Origin: Candidatus Gastranaerophilales bacterium
GTDB taxonomy: Bacteria; Cyanobacteriota; Vampirovibrionia; Gastranaerophilales; Gastranaerophilaceae
Direction of reading: 5' to 3'
DNA: 64,000 bases
NCBI GenBank assembly: GCA_944323535.1
Contig: CALUSW010000002.1
Location: 1-64,000 of the forward strand
Position 1 is the first letter of the stretch. Each line of letters starts with the position of its first letter. This document shows positions 43,224 through 51,544 of this stretch, piece after piece. Below the pieces are notes generated by a model, which was given only the letters and a program-made list of their open reading frames with translations, was not told the DNA's origin and did not search any database. Made by a program: the position numbers and the translations under genes.

Positions 43224-44549
43224 CTAATTCAACCTATCCGGAATTGTATCATTTTCACATAATTGCTCATATGTCTGTCTATTAATTATGATATCAGATT
43301 TTCCGTTATTTACAAGTACTGCGGCAGGTTTTAACACACGATTATAATTGCTTGACATAGAATATCCATATGCGCCTGTATCATAAAAACATATAATATC
43401 GCCTTCATCTATTTCAGGAAGCATAATATCTTTAGCAAGAATATCTCCGGATTCGCAATGCTTACCTGCAATTGTAACTAAAGTATCTGATTTTTGCTGC
43501 GGTTTATTTGCAATTTCGACAGTATATTCTGCCTGATACATGGATGGTCTTACGTTATCAGACATTCCGCCGTCTACGGCCTGATATTTTCTGCCGTTAG
43601 GAACTTGTTTTGAACTTCCTGCCGTATAAAGAGTGACTCCGCTGGTACCAACAATACTTCTTCCGGGTTCTATGAATACATACGGAGATTCAATTTTATA
43701 TTTTTCTGCATGTTCTTCTATTGATTTAATAATTGTTTCAGCAATATCATAGACCGATACCGGCAAATCTTTTTCAGTATATTTTATTCCTAATCCTCCG
43801 CCTAAATTAATTTCTGATAGAATAATATTATATTTATCTTTTATTCGTTTTATTTCATTGAAAATTACGTCTACTTCGTCAAAATAGACTTTCTTTTCAA
43901 AAATTTGAGAACCGATATGCGCATGAAGTCCAACAAAATCCAAATTTGTATATTCATCTTTTATAAGTTCAATTGCTTCATCTAACTGAGTTAAATCAAA
44001 ACCGAATTTGGAATCTAAGTGTCCTGTTTGTATATATTCATGTGTATGACATTCAATTCCGGGCGTTATTCTTAATAAAATTCTTACTTTTTTATTATAT
44101 GATTGTGCAATATTATTTAAGAGAGACAATTCAAAAAAGTTATCAACCGAAATTGTTCCTATACTGCTTTCAACGGCAAGTATTAACTCGTCATAAGATT
44201 TATTGTTACCGTTAAATAAAGTTTTAGACATATCAAATCCCGCAGATTTTGCAGTGTATATTTCGCCGCCCGAACACAAATCAAGCCCGAAACCTTCCTG
44301 CTGCATAATTTTGCAAATGGCTTTTGTCATAAATGCTTTAGAGGCAAACATCATTCTCATCTTAGGGTAAGATTTGAAAGCATCTTTATAACTTTTGCAA
44401 ATTGAACGGATTGTTTCTTCATCAAAAACATAAAGTGGTGTATCATATTTATTTGCAAGCTCGGTCAAATCACAGCCGCCTATTTCTATATTTCCTTTAT
44501 CATTTATCTTCGTTGTAACAGGTTTAATGCTCTGATTGGCCGTGTTCAT
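43224..44549 (-). CDS. lysA: Diaminopimelate decarboxylase
   Basis: 441 residues, the normal length. PLP binds Lys71 (MMFASKAFMTKAI). HIGSQIF, INLGGGLGIKY, EPGRSIVGTSG and the C-terminal CESGDILA and DTGAYGYSMSSNYN motifs are all present. It converts meso-diaminopimelate to lysine. The substrate is also a peptidoglycan precursor, so the pairing with cdaA links cell-wall supply and wall signalling. It heads the lysA-cdaA-eda-gcvPB operon. AAGGAGAAATC precedes the ATG. Confidence 0.96.
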   Translation of the reverse strand: MNTANQSIKPVTTKINDKGNIEIGGCDLTELANKYDTPLYVFDEETIRSICKSYKDAFKSYPKMRMMFASKAFMTKAICKIMQQEGFGLDLCSGGEIYTAKSAGFDMSKTLFNGNNKSYDELILAVESSIGTISVDNFFELSLLNNIAQSYNKKVRILLRITPGIECHTHEYIQTGHLDSKFGFDLTQLDEAIELIKDEYTNLDFVGLHAHIGSQIFEKKVYFDEVDVIFNEIKRIKDKYNIILSEINLGGGLGIKYTEKDLPVSVYDIAETIIKSIEEHAEKYKIESPYVFIEPGRSIVGTSGVTLYTAGSSKQVPNGRKYQAVDGGMSDNVRPSMYQAEYTVEIANKPQQKSDTLVTIAGKHCESGDILAKDIMLPEIDEGDIICFYDTGAYGYSMSSNYNRVLKPAAVLVNNGKSDIIINRQTYEQLCENDTIPDRLN

Positions 44550-44651
44550 GATTTCTCCTTAACATCTTCTTATTTAATCTTTAAATAATTTTATATTATC
44601 ACAAAGACAATTTTTCTTGATTAAAGTTTAATAAGTATTATTATATAAAAT

Positions 44652-45215
44652 ATGAAAAAAATATTTTTAACTTTGTTTTGTTTTTGTTTTTTAATATTGT
44701 CATCATATGCTGAGAATATGGATTATGATGCTCTTTATGAAGCAGCACAGCCGTTTCAGTCTAAGCTGTATAACGATATAGACCCGTATCAGGATGAGGA
44801 CTATATAAAATATGCCTGGTCGCCGTATCCTTTATTCAGGACTTCTGCATCTTTATATTTTAAAGATTTTACAATAGAACCTGGATATTATATTTTAACC
44901 CCCAGAAACTTAAAGGGCAGCGATTATGTCCTTTTTAAACAAAACGGGAAGGTTGAATTTATTATTCCTGTAGCAAAAAAAGAAAAAACCCCTTTGAATT
45001 TTTATGATGCTAATACTCCTAAAGTAAAGAAAAATGCCTGGCAAAAATTTACATCGAAAGTCAAGGATACTTTTTATAATACAGCAAAGAATTCTATGAG
45101 ATTGACTCCGCCAAATTCTCTCGTTAATGTAGAAACAGAACAAAAATATTTTATAATGACTTTATATTACGGCGAAGATAAATATATTGTTTTATTTAAA
45201 AGAAATCCGTATTAA
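44652..45215 (+). CDS. Exported protein of unknown function
   Basis: 187 residues. A signal peptide ends near SYAEN (residue 20). The mature protein has aromatic-rich strands (YAWSPYPLFRT) and a central lysine-rich loop. No recognised domain. There is no ribosome site: a TTGATT (44617-44622) and a TA-rich -10 region at 44636-44649 lie just before the ATG, making it another candidate leaderless gene. Confidence 0.65.
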   Translation: MKKIFLTLFCFCFLILSSYAENMDYDALYEAAQPFQSKLYNDIDPYQDEDYIKYAWSPYPLFRTSASLYFKDFTIEPGYYILTPRNLKGSDYVLFKQNGKVEFIIPVAKKEKTPLNFYDANTPKVKKNAWQKFTSKVKDTFYNTAKNSMRLTPPNSLVNVETEQKYFIMTLYYGEDKYIVLFKRNPY

Positions 45216-45430
45216 TTATTTTCTTTTTTGTTTAATCTTTTTTTTGATATTACATAACCGCACTTTGAACATGCAAAGACTTGACCGGTAGAATCAACCG
45301 GCATAAAGTTGTGTTTGCAGGTTACCACATCTTCTATTTCGTTATCATCTGCATTTTGCATTTCGGTAGTATTGCTGCTTAGCTTCCTTATCTTAAAATA
45401 TAATTTTATTATCTTTTCTATAAAATACAT
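45212..45430 (-). CDS. Small zinc-ribbon-like protein
   Basis: 72 residues. One Cys-x-His (TCKHNF) and one Cys-x-x-Cys (FACSKCGY) bracket a short loop, the layout of a single zinc ribbon. The N-terminus is amphipathic and basic. The end overlaps the stop of the convergent exported-protein gene by 4 nt, and its start is next to the UbiA-like gene's stop, so the two are in one operon. Role unknown. Confidence 0.6.
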   Translation of the reverse strand: MYFIEKIIKLYFKIRKLSSNTTEMQNADDNEIEDVVTCKHNFMPVDSTGQVFACSKCGYVISKKRLNKKENN

Positions 45431-46420
45431 TTAAAAGGCTTCCGTTAAAATAATAGCAATGCATAATAAAACCGTAAATAAAGTAAGAAGATTTCTTACA
45501 ATAAGGAATTTTAACATAAAATTTTGCTGTTTTTCATCAATTTTTTCAAGTTCCTTTAATGGTCCCATAAAAATGCTGCGTTTTATTTTTTTATCCGGAG
45601 TTTTTATGTGTATTTTCATAATTTTGTATAAAATCACGGCAGCAGGAAGGCTTAACAGTGTAATCAGATAGCATATATTTAAATGTCCGGCAGCTGCCCA
45701 AATTATAATATTGGCATAAGCTCCGGCTATTATTATCCCCAGAAGATATAATGCTTTTTGTTCCGTTCCGCATAAGCGGCATAATGTAGTTTTTCTGTTT
45801 TCAGTGTCATACTTAAAGTCTAAAAGCATGTGATTATGAAGAACAGCTACGGATAAAAGACCGGTTGAAACGGATATTATTAATACATCTAAAGAAAAAC
45901 AACCCTTCATAACGAAATAAACTCCGAGATAAAGCAGCGGAGAAAAAATAACTGCAACAATAATTTCTCCCAGCCCGATACAGCCAAGCAGCGGATATGA
46001 CAGACATAAAATTATAGAAGGGATTATTATATATAATATTTTAGTTCCTTGTATGTAAATAAAATATAATCCGATTAAAAAAGAAATAAAATACAAAAAG
46101 AATGCGGCATTAAAATATTGTTCTACAGAAAGATAACCTTTAAAAATACATTCACATTTCCCTTTTTGGAAATTAAAGTGTTTTTTTGTACCTTTTTCGA
46201 TTTCTTTTTTTTCTCTTATATAATCAACTGCATCATCAAATATATTAGTTGCAAGATGTAAAGCTATAATGCCTGAAAGAGCAATTATTCCGTTTATAAT
46301 ATTTCCGTTTTGAAATACTGCATATAAAAAAGGAACAAACCAGGACATTATAGAAATAGGAAGAGAATATGCTCTTAATGCGGCTTTCCATAATTGAATT
46401 TTTTTTAATAATTTGTGCAT
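45431..46420 (-). CDS. UbiA-family prenyltransferase (MenA-like)
   Basis: 329 residues with about eight membrane segments. The first aspartate-rich motif is NIFDDAVDY (Asp62-Asp63) and the second is DFKYDTENRKTTL near residue 205. UbiA enzymes attach prenyl chains to aromatic acceptors. The DFxYDxxNRKxTL layout resembles MenA (1,4-dihydroxy-2-naphthoate prenyltransferase), but no other men genes are here. An unusual Lys/Cys-rich insert after the first motif (KKHFNFQKGKCECIFKG) lengthens that loop. It starts its operon. Confidence 0.85.
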   Translation of the reverse strand: MHKLLKKIQLWKAALRAYSLPISIMSWFVPFLYAVFQNGNIINGIIALSGIIALHLATNIFDDAVDYIREKKEIEKGTKKHFNFQKGKCECIFKGYLSVEQYFNAAFFLYFISFLIGLYFIYIQGTKILYIIIPSIILCLSYPLLGCIGLGEIIVAVIFSPLLYLGVYFVMKGCFSLDVLIISVSTGLLSVAVLHNHMLLDFKYDTENRKTTLCRLCGTEQKALYLLGIIIAGAYANIIIWAAAGHLNICYLITLLSLPAAVILYKIMKIHIKTPDKKIKRSIFMGPLKELEKIDEKQQNFMLKFLIVRNLLTLFTVLLCIAIILTEAF

Positions 46421-46767
46421 AAAGACAATAAAATCACCAATATACTATAAGCATACACCAAAAATAAATAAAAAATGTTAAAATTTGTAAAATTGAAAAT
46501 CTAATTATTTCTTATAAAGATGTAATATTAATAAAACAATTAGAGAAAAAATTAAAAAATATGTTTAAAAATATAGAAATCGTAAAAAAAATATGATAAT
46601 ATAATATAACCGGAGAGGATAAAGTGTTAAAAGTACATTTTATAATTTCCCAAAATACAAATAATGTTAATTGTTTGTAATAAAATATCTAAAACAGACA
46701 ATAATTTATTAAAAAAATTTTTTATATATAAGTGATGGTAAGTAAGTAAATTTTTGTCGGAGGAAGA
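46421..46767. other. 347-nt intergenic region upstream of the HEAT gene
   Basis: AT-rich DNA between two divergent genes. It contains a TATAAT at 46600-46605, the strong GGAGAGG site before an 18-codon GTG reading frame (46624-46680), and the ribosome site of the HEAT gene. I see nothing else that I can support. Confidence 0.5.
46624..46680 (+). CDS. Possible 18-residue leader peptide
   Basis: A GTG frame of 18 codons (MLKVHFIISQNTNNVNCL) follows GGAGAGG (46612-46618) by 5 nt. It lies 87 nt before the HEAT-protein start, on the same strand, with a TATAAT at 46600-46605 just upstream. That box would place the transcription start at about 46612, inside the ribosome site, so either another promoter is used or the match is chance. 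A regulatory leader peptide is possible. Confidence 0.25.
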   Translation: MLKVHFIISQNTNNVNCL

Positions 46768-47616
46768 ATGACAATAAGTGTGAACTCTAGAAAGAAACAA
46801 GCTAAGAAATCTTTTGATGAATTATTAAATGATTTAAAAACAAGTAATTCAGAAAAAGTAAGATATAATGCTGCAAGAGTTTTAGGCGAAATGGGTGATG
46901 CAAATGCAGTTGAACCATTGATTGATGTTTTAAAAAATGACAGAAACGGTTCTGTCCGCTTGTATGCAGCCCGTGCTTTAGGTGAACTTGGCGAAGTTTC
47001 GGCAACAATTCCTTTAATTGAATCATTACGTGAAGATAGAAATGTAGATGTTCGCGTTCGTGCAGCAAGAGCACTTGGTCGTTTAGGCGGACGTGAAGTT
47101 GTTGAGCCTCTCGTTGAAGCTTTAAATGATGAAAACCCGCAGGTTTGTATTACTGCTACTGATGCTTTAATTGAAATTGGTGATGTCGCTACTGATTCTT
47201 TAATTGAATCTTTATCCAGCGAAAAAGTTAATGTAAGATGTGATGCAACAAGAGCATTGGGTGAAATAGGCAATCCTAAAGCTGTTGATTACATTATTGA
47301 AATGCTTAAGGATGAATGGGTTAATGTTAGAATTTACGCTGTAACTTCATTGGGTAAATTAAATGACAGAAAAGCTGTTCCGGCTTTGATTGAAGTTATG
47401 CGTAATGAAAAAGAAAATGATTTAGTAAGAGCAGGTGCTGCAGCAGCTCTGGGTGTTCTTCGCGATCAAAGAGCATTGCTTCCTCTCAGAGAATTAATTG
47501 TTAAAGCTGAAGAACTTGGCGAACTTGAAGATACTGCTTTAAAATCTTTCAAAAAGATAATGGCAGCTAACTGGAAACCTGTAAATGAAGTACAGGCTAA
47601 ACGAATTAATGCTTAA
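46768..47616 (+). CDS. HEAT-repeat (PBS-lyase-like repeat) protein
   Basis: 282 residues made of eight or so ~31-residue helical repeats with the consensus VR.xAAR-ALGE-x-G-D--AV-PLI-x-L. Examples are VRYNAARVLGEMGDANAVEP and VRVRAARALGRLGGREVVEP. Such repeats form a curved solenoid for binding partners. Similar repeats in Cyanobacteria are in phycobilin lyases (CpcE/F, NblB), but nothing photosynthetic is here, so no lyase role is implied. GGAGGAAG precedes ATG 46768 and a strong terminator follows: a single-gene unit, probably highly expressed. Confidence 0.9.
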   Translation: MTISVNSRKKQAKKSFDELLNDLKTSNSEKVRYNAARVLGEMGDANAVEPLIDVLKNDRNGSVRLYAARALGELGEVSATIPLIESLREDRNVDVRVRAARALGRLGGREVVEPLVEALNDENPQVCITATDALIEIGDVATDSLIESLSSEKVNVRCDATRALGEIGNPKAVDYIIEMLKDEWVNVRIYAVTSLGKLNDRKAVPALIEVMRNEKENDLVRAGAAAALGVLRDQRALLPLRELIVKAEELGELEDTALKSFKKIMAANWKPVNEVQAKRINA

Positions 47617-47621
47617 GTTTT

Positions 47622-47652
47622 AAAAAGCGCCCTTTATAGGGCGCTTTTTTTA
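47622..47652 (+). terminator. Terminator of the HEAT-repeat gene
   Basis: AGCGCCC (47626-47632) pairs with GGGCGCT (47639-47645), with flanking A and T tracts and a 6-nt loop. Strong intrinsic terminator. Confidence 0.93.
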
Positions 47653-47708
47653 TTTTGACTTTAAAACTTGTTTTGTTTAAAGTTATTATTGTATAGGGAT
47701 TTATTTAT

Positions 47709-48431
47709 ATGAAAATAAGAGCAGAGAACCTTGTAAAAATTTATAATGACAGAACAGTCGTTAATGACATATCAATTGAAGTAAACAAAGGTGAGGTTGT
47801 TGGTCTTTTAGGTCCTAACGGGGCAGGGAAAACAACTACTTTCTATATGGTTGTCGGTTTAGTTCGTCCGAATTCAGGAAAAATTTATATCGATGATATA
47901 GATTTAACCGGAATGACAATGAATAAACGTGCAAAACACGGTATAGGATATCTGCCTCAGGAGGCTTCTATTTTTAGAAAACTTTCTGTAGAAGATAATA
48001 TTAAACTTGTTTTAGAATTGAATGATAAACTTAATCAGAAACAAAAAAAAGATAAGTTAGAAGAATTATTGGAAGAATTTAGCATAAAAAGACTTAGAGA
48101 TACTGCTGCTGTTTCATTATCAGGCGGCGAAAGAAGACGTGTTGAAATAGCAAGAGCTCTTGCTGCCAGTCCTGAATTTATATTGCTTGACGAGCCTTTT
48201 GCCGGTATTGACCCTATTGCTATAGGTGAGATTAAGGATAATATTAAAATACTTTCGAACAGAGGACTTGGTGTATTGATTACCGATCATAATCCTAAAG
48301 CTACTCTTTCTATTACAGACCGGGCTTATGTTATTTTTGACGGAAAGATAAAAATACAGGGTACAAGAGAAGAAATTGCAAATGACAGTGTTGCAAAGCA
48401 GTTTTATTTAGGAAAGGATTTTTCTCTTTAA
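47709..48431 (+). CDS. lptB: Lipopolysaccharide export ATPase LptB
   Basis: 240 residues. Walker A GLLGPNGAGKTTTFYM, Q-loop YLPQEASIFRKLS, signature LSGGERRRVEIARAL, Walker B LLDEPFAGIDPIA and switch-His ITDHN are all intact and specifically LptB-like. It powers extraction of lipopolysaccharide from the inner membrane with LptF/LptG. It overlaps the next gene by 1 nt. No good ribosome site lies close to the ATG. Confidence 0.95.
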   Translation: MKIRAENLVKIYNDRTVVNDISIEVNKGEVVGLLGPNGAGKTTTFYMVVGLVRPNSGKIYIDDIDLTGMTMNKRAKHGIGYLPQEASIFRKLSVEDNIKLVLELNDKLNQKQKKDKLEELLEEFSIKRLRDTAAVSLSGGERRRVEIARALAASPEFILLDEPFAGIDPIAIGEIKDNIKILSNRGLGVLITDHNPKATLSITDRAYVIFDGKIKIQGTREEIANDSVAKQFYLGKDFSL

Positions 48432-49534
48432 TGAAAATTAAATTGCTTGACAGGTATATATTTACTCAGGTCTTTGCTGCCTGTTTCGGTTGTGTTTTCA
48501 TTTTCATGATTGTATGGATAATGCCGGAAATCCTTCTAAAAACAGTTCAAAGAACATTAAGCGGACAATATACAGTTGAAATGGCGGTTTCAATACTTAT
48601 AAATGAACTGCCCAAAGTATTAAATATTGCTTTACCTGTAGGAATGCTATTAGGATCTATTCTTACTTTTGACAAATTAAGTAAAGATTTTGAAATAACG
48701 GTTATGAGAGGTTCCGGATTTACTTTTTTTAGAATAATTGCTTCTGTTATTTTTTTAAGTGTCGTTGCAACTGTTTTTACTTTTATAGTCGGTTCAAAAT
48801 TTCTTCCTTATTCCGCTTGTAAGTTAAAAGATATAAAGGGTGAAAACAGGGTATCTCAATTTGTATTTCCGGTTAAAAATTCCGATGAATCTATGAATAA
48901 AATTCTTATAGTTTCAAACTTTGATAATAATAATATAAGAGATGTTATAGTTTTAAATTTTTACAATGAAAATACAAATTCATCAAGTCTTTTATCCAGT
49001 ATTTTAGTTTCTGATTATGTAAAATATACAAAAAATTCTTGGGTGTTAAATACCGCAAAGAAATATATAATTTCGGAAGAAGGTGTTTTTGAAGATATAG
49101 ATGATGTCAAAAACTTAGAGGTTTTACAGGGTTCTACGGCCGTAAATGCTTATAAATTAATGAAATATTCCGTTTACAGAGATAGAGAACTCACAAATCC
49201 TCAAATTTCCGAATACATTAAACTTTTAAAAAAAGAGAGAATGGATGATGAATATAGGTTTATGCTGAATAAATATATTCAAAGGTATGTTCATTCTTTT
49301 ATGTGTATTTTATTTGCAATTTTAGGATGTTTATTGGGTTTTTCTAAACCCAGAGAACAAAAATTTATGGGAATGCTGATAGCTGTCGGAGTTATCTTTG
49401 CATATTATATTACAATACCGTTTTTTGATTTACTTGCGGAAAAGGCGGTATTATCTCCCTGGATAACATCTATGATTGCTCCTGCTGCTGCTATTATCTT
49501 AATTGTTATTCTAAAAAGGACGAAGGATTTATAA
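48431..49534 (+). CDS. LptF/LptG-family lipopolysaccharide export permease
   Basis: 367 residues. Membrane segments are at about 12-35, 55-80, 98-120 and, after a periplasmic jellyroll-like domain of about 150 residues, 285-305, 310-330 and 338-360: the six-helix YjgP/YjgQ layout. Translationally coupled to lptB. Only one permease is here. Many Cyanobacteria also have a single LptF/G-type protein, which may work as a homodimer. Confidence 0.92.
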   Translation: MKIKLLDRYIFTQVFAACFGCVFIFMIVWIMPEILLKTVQRTLSGQYTVEMAVSILINELPKVLNIALPVGMLLGSILTFDKLSKDFEITVMRGSGFTFFRIIASVIFLSVVATVFTFIVGSKFLPYSACKLKDIKGENRVSQFVFPVKNSDESMNKILIVSNFDNNNIRDVIVLNFYNENTNSSSLLSSILVSDYVKYTKNSWVLNTAKKYIISEEGVFEDIDDVKNLEVLQGSTAVNAYKLMKYSVYRDRELTNPQISEYIKLLKKERMDDEYRFMLNKYIQRYVHSFMCILFAILGCLLGFSKPREQKFMGMLIAVGVIFAYYITIPFFDLLAEKAVLSPWITSMIAPAAAIILIVILKRTKDL

Positions 49535-50355
49535 TGAAAAGAAAATTTATTATTTTTTGTTTGATAGTTCTTTTTATATTTACGTTTTTTCAAAATTCTT
49601 CTTTTGCAAAAGTTCATTCTTCTGCATATAGAATCGTACAGGACCCTGCCGGAGTTTATGTTGTTGAAATAAATACTGCAAAAGCCAAGGGCAGATTAAT
49701 TCCTTATTATTCTGATGAATTAGAAACTAATTTGGATATTTATAAAAAGACAAATGCAAAATTTGCTGTTAATGCAGGTTTTTTTGATCCAAAAAATCAA
49801 AAAACGGTTTCTTATGTTGTAATAGATACTTTGACGGTTTTAGATCCTAAAAACAATGAGAATTTAATGAAAAATAAAGTGTTAGAACCGTATTTTTCTA
49901 AAATATTAAATCGTACCGAATTTAGGATTTTAGCTGATTCAAAGGGGAAATTAATATATGATATTGCTCCTCATGATGAGGCTGTAAAATCCGGATATAC
50001 CATATTGCATTCTATACAGGCCGGACCTATGCTGTTTCCTGATTTGCGCCTTGAAGAAGAATTTTTTGTTCTTGTAAAAGACGGGAAAATAATTAGTGAA
50101 TCTGCTTCTGCTCTTCATAAATATGCAAGGACGGCAATAGGAATACGTGAAAATAATGTTTATCTGTTTATCGTGACTAATGATGCCCCTATGACTCTTG
50201 AAGAGCTTGCTGATTTGACAAGAAAATGGGGAATGGAAAAATCAATGGCTTTTGACGGCGGAGGCTCTACTTCTTTTGACAGTCAGGAACTGCATATTTT
50301 TTCGGATAAAGACAATCAGGCAAGAAAACTAAAATCTTTCCTCATTTTAAAATAA
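49534..50355 (+). CDS. Exported phosphodiester-glycosidase-like protein (NAGPA/DUF2233)
   Basis: 273 residues. A signal peptide ends near SSFAKV (residue 25). The family core follows: FAVNAGFFDP, HSIQAGPML, ARTAIGIRENNVYLFIV and the strongly conserved AMAFDGGGSTSF-like segment (here SMAFDGGGSTSF). Relatives remove GlcNAc-phosphodiester caps or act on cell-envelope glycans. Its start overlaps the end of the Lpt permease by 1 nt, so it is made with the lipopolysaccharide exporter. A role in trimming exported envelope glycans is inferred. Confidence 0.85.
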   Translation: MKRKFIIFCLIVLFIFTFFQNSSFAKVHSSAYRIVQDPAGVYVVEINTAKAKGRLIPYYSDELETNLDIYKKTNAKFAVNAGFFDPKNQKTVSYVVIDTLTVLDPKNNENLMKNKVLEPYFSKILNRTEFRILADSKGKLIYDIAPHDEAVKSGYTILHSIQAGPMLFPDLRLEEEFFVLVKDGKIISESASALHKYARTAIGIRENNVYLFIVTNDAPMTLEELADLTRKWGMEKSMAFDGGGSTSFDSQELHIFSDKDNQARKLKSFLILK

Positions 50356-50397
50356 ATCAGGCTCATAATGCTTTGAAATATACTGCCGGCTTCCGGT

Positions 50398-51393
50398 TTA
50401 TCCTATATCCCATCTTCCGCAAGTACCGCCCCAGCGGGCAATTATTTTATCTGATTTGTTGGATAATTCGGGATTTGTAATCTCGCCTTCAACTATGGTT
50501 ATGATTTCACAATTGTTTGAACAGCCTGTACACTGGTTTGTATAGGAATTAAATGACATATCTCCTATACTGAAGCCTTTAAACGTTGTTTTTTTGTCAT
50601 TGAACTGGTGATTTTCCATAGCAAGCAGAGCCGCGCCTATAGCTCCCATAGTCTGGTGATTATCGGGAACTACAATTTTCGTATTTAAAGCTTCTTCAAA
50701 AGCTTTTACCATGCCTGTGTTTGTTGCGACGCCGCCTTGGAATGTAACTATTGGAAGTAATTCTTTCCCTAATGCAAGATTGCTTAAATAGTTTCTTACA
50801 AGTGCCTGGCATAAACCGTATAATAAGTCTTCAACGGGATATCCCAGCTGCTGTTTGTGAATTAAATCGCTTTCCGCAAATACGCCGCATCTTCCTGCGA
50901 TTCTTGCAGGTGATTTGGATTTAAGAGCTAGTTCTCCAAAGTTTTGAATAGGAACATTTAATCTTGAGGCTTGTTGATCAAGAAAACTTCCCGTTCCTGC
51001 TGCACATACGGTATTCATTGCGAAATCGGTTACTATTCCGTCTCTCAATATAATAATTTTAGAGTCCTGCCCGCCTATTTCCAATATTGTTTGAACTCCG
51101 GGAACATAAGTGCTTGCAGCGACGGCATGTGCCGTTATTTCATTTTTAATAACATCGGCTCCAACTAAAGCTCCTGCAAGATTTCTGCCTGAACCTGTTG
51201 TTCCGACTCCTAAAATATTATATTCATGTTTTGCTTGTTTCATTAAATTTTTTAAAGATGTCTGAACTGCAACTACGGGCTTCCCTGCGGTTCTTGTCAT
51301 AAATCCGTCAATAAACCTGCCGTTTTCATCCACTATTGCGGCTTTTGTTGTTACGGAGCCTACATCTATTCCTAAATATGAATTCAAAGACAT
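50398..51393 (-). CDS. BadF/BadG/BcrA/BcrD-type activase (2-hydroxyacyl-CoA dehydratase activator family)
   Basis: 331 residues of ASKHA fold. Phosphate loop YLGIDVGSVTTKAAIVD, adenosine loop FQGGVATN, and the cysteines of MNTVCAAGTGSFLDQQA and AGRCGVFAESD that bridge the 4Fe-4S cluster of the homodimer. The last 60 residues add CTGCSNNCEI and CGRW, as in activators fused or paired with a larger dehydratase-like protein. It uses ATP to pass electrons to a partner, typical of strict anaerobes. The partner is not adjacent. Confidence 0.9.
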   Translation of the reverse strand: MSLNSYLGIDVGSVTTKAAIVDENGRFIDGFMTRTAGKPVVAVQTSLKNLMKQAKHEYNILGVGTTGSGRNLAGALVGADVIKNEITAHAVAASTYVPGVQTILEIGGQDSKIIILRDGIVTDFAMNTVCAAGTGSFLDQQASRLNVPIQNFGELALKSKSPARIAGRCGVFAESDLIHKQQLGYPVEDLLYGLCQALVRNYLSNLALGKELLPIVTFQGGVATNTGMVKAFEEALNTKIVVPDNHQTMGAIGAALLAMENHQFNDKKTTFKGFSIGDMSFNSYTNQCTGCSNNCEIITIVEGEITNPELSNKSDKIIARWGGTCGRWDIG

Positions 51394-51532
51394 TAAAAAT
51401 CCCTCTCTACATAATCAATATTATTCTACTAAAAAAATACTTATTTTTGTAAAAATATATAAATAAATAATAGAAAAAATAACAAATTTAAAATATCTTT
51501 AATTTTAAAGAGAAAGTAACGGAAGGTTTTTT

Positions 51533-51544
51533 ATGTTTAAATGA
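51533..51544 (+). other. Three-codon minimal ORF (MFK) before the 559-residue gene
   Basis: ATG TTT AAA TGA at 51533-51544 follows GGAAGG (51521-51526) by 6 nt, an ideal spacing, while the real gene's ATG at 51541 is 14 nt away. The TGA overlaps that ATG (ATGA). Re-initiation or a 1-nt slip may be at work. Confidence 0.5.
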
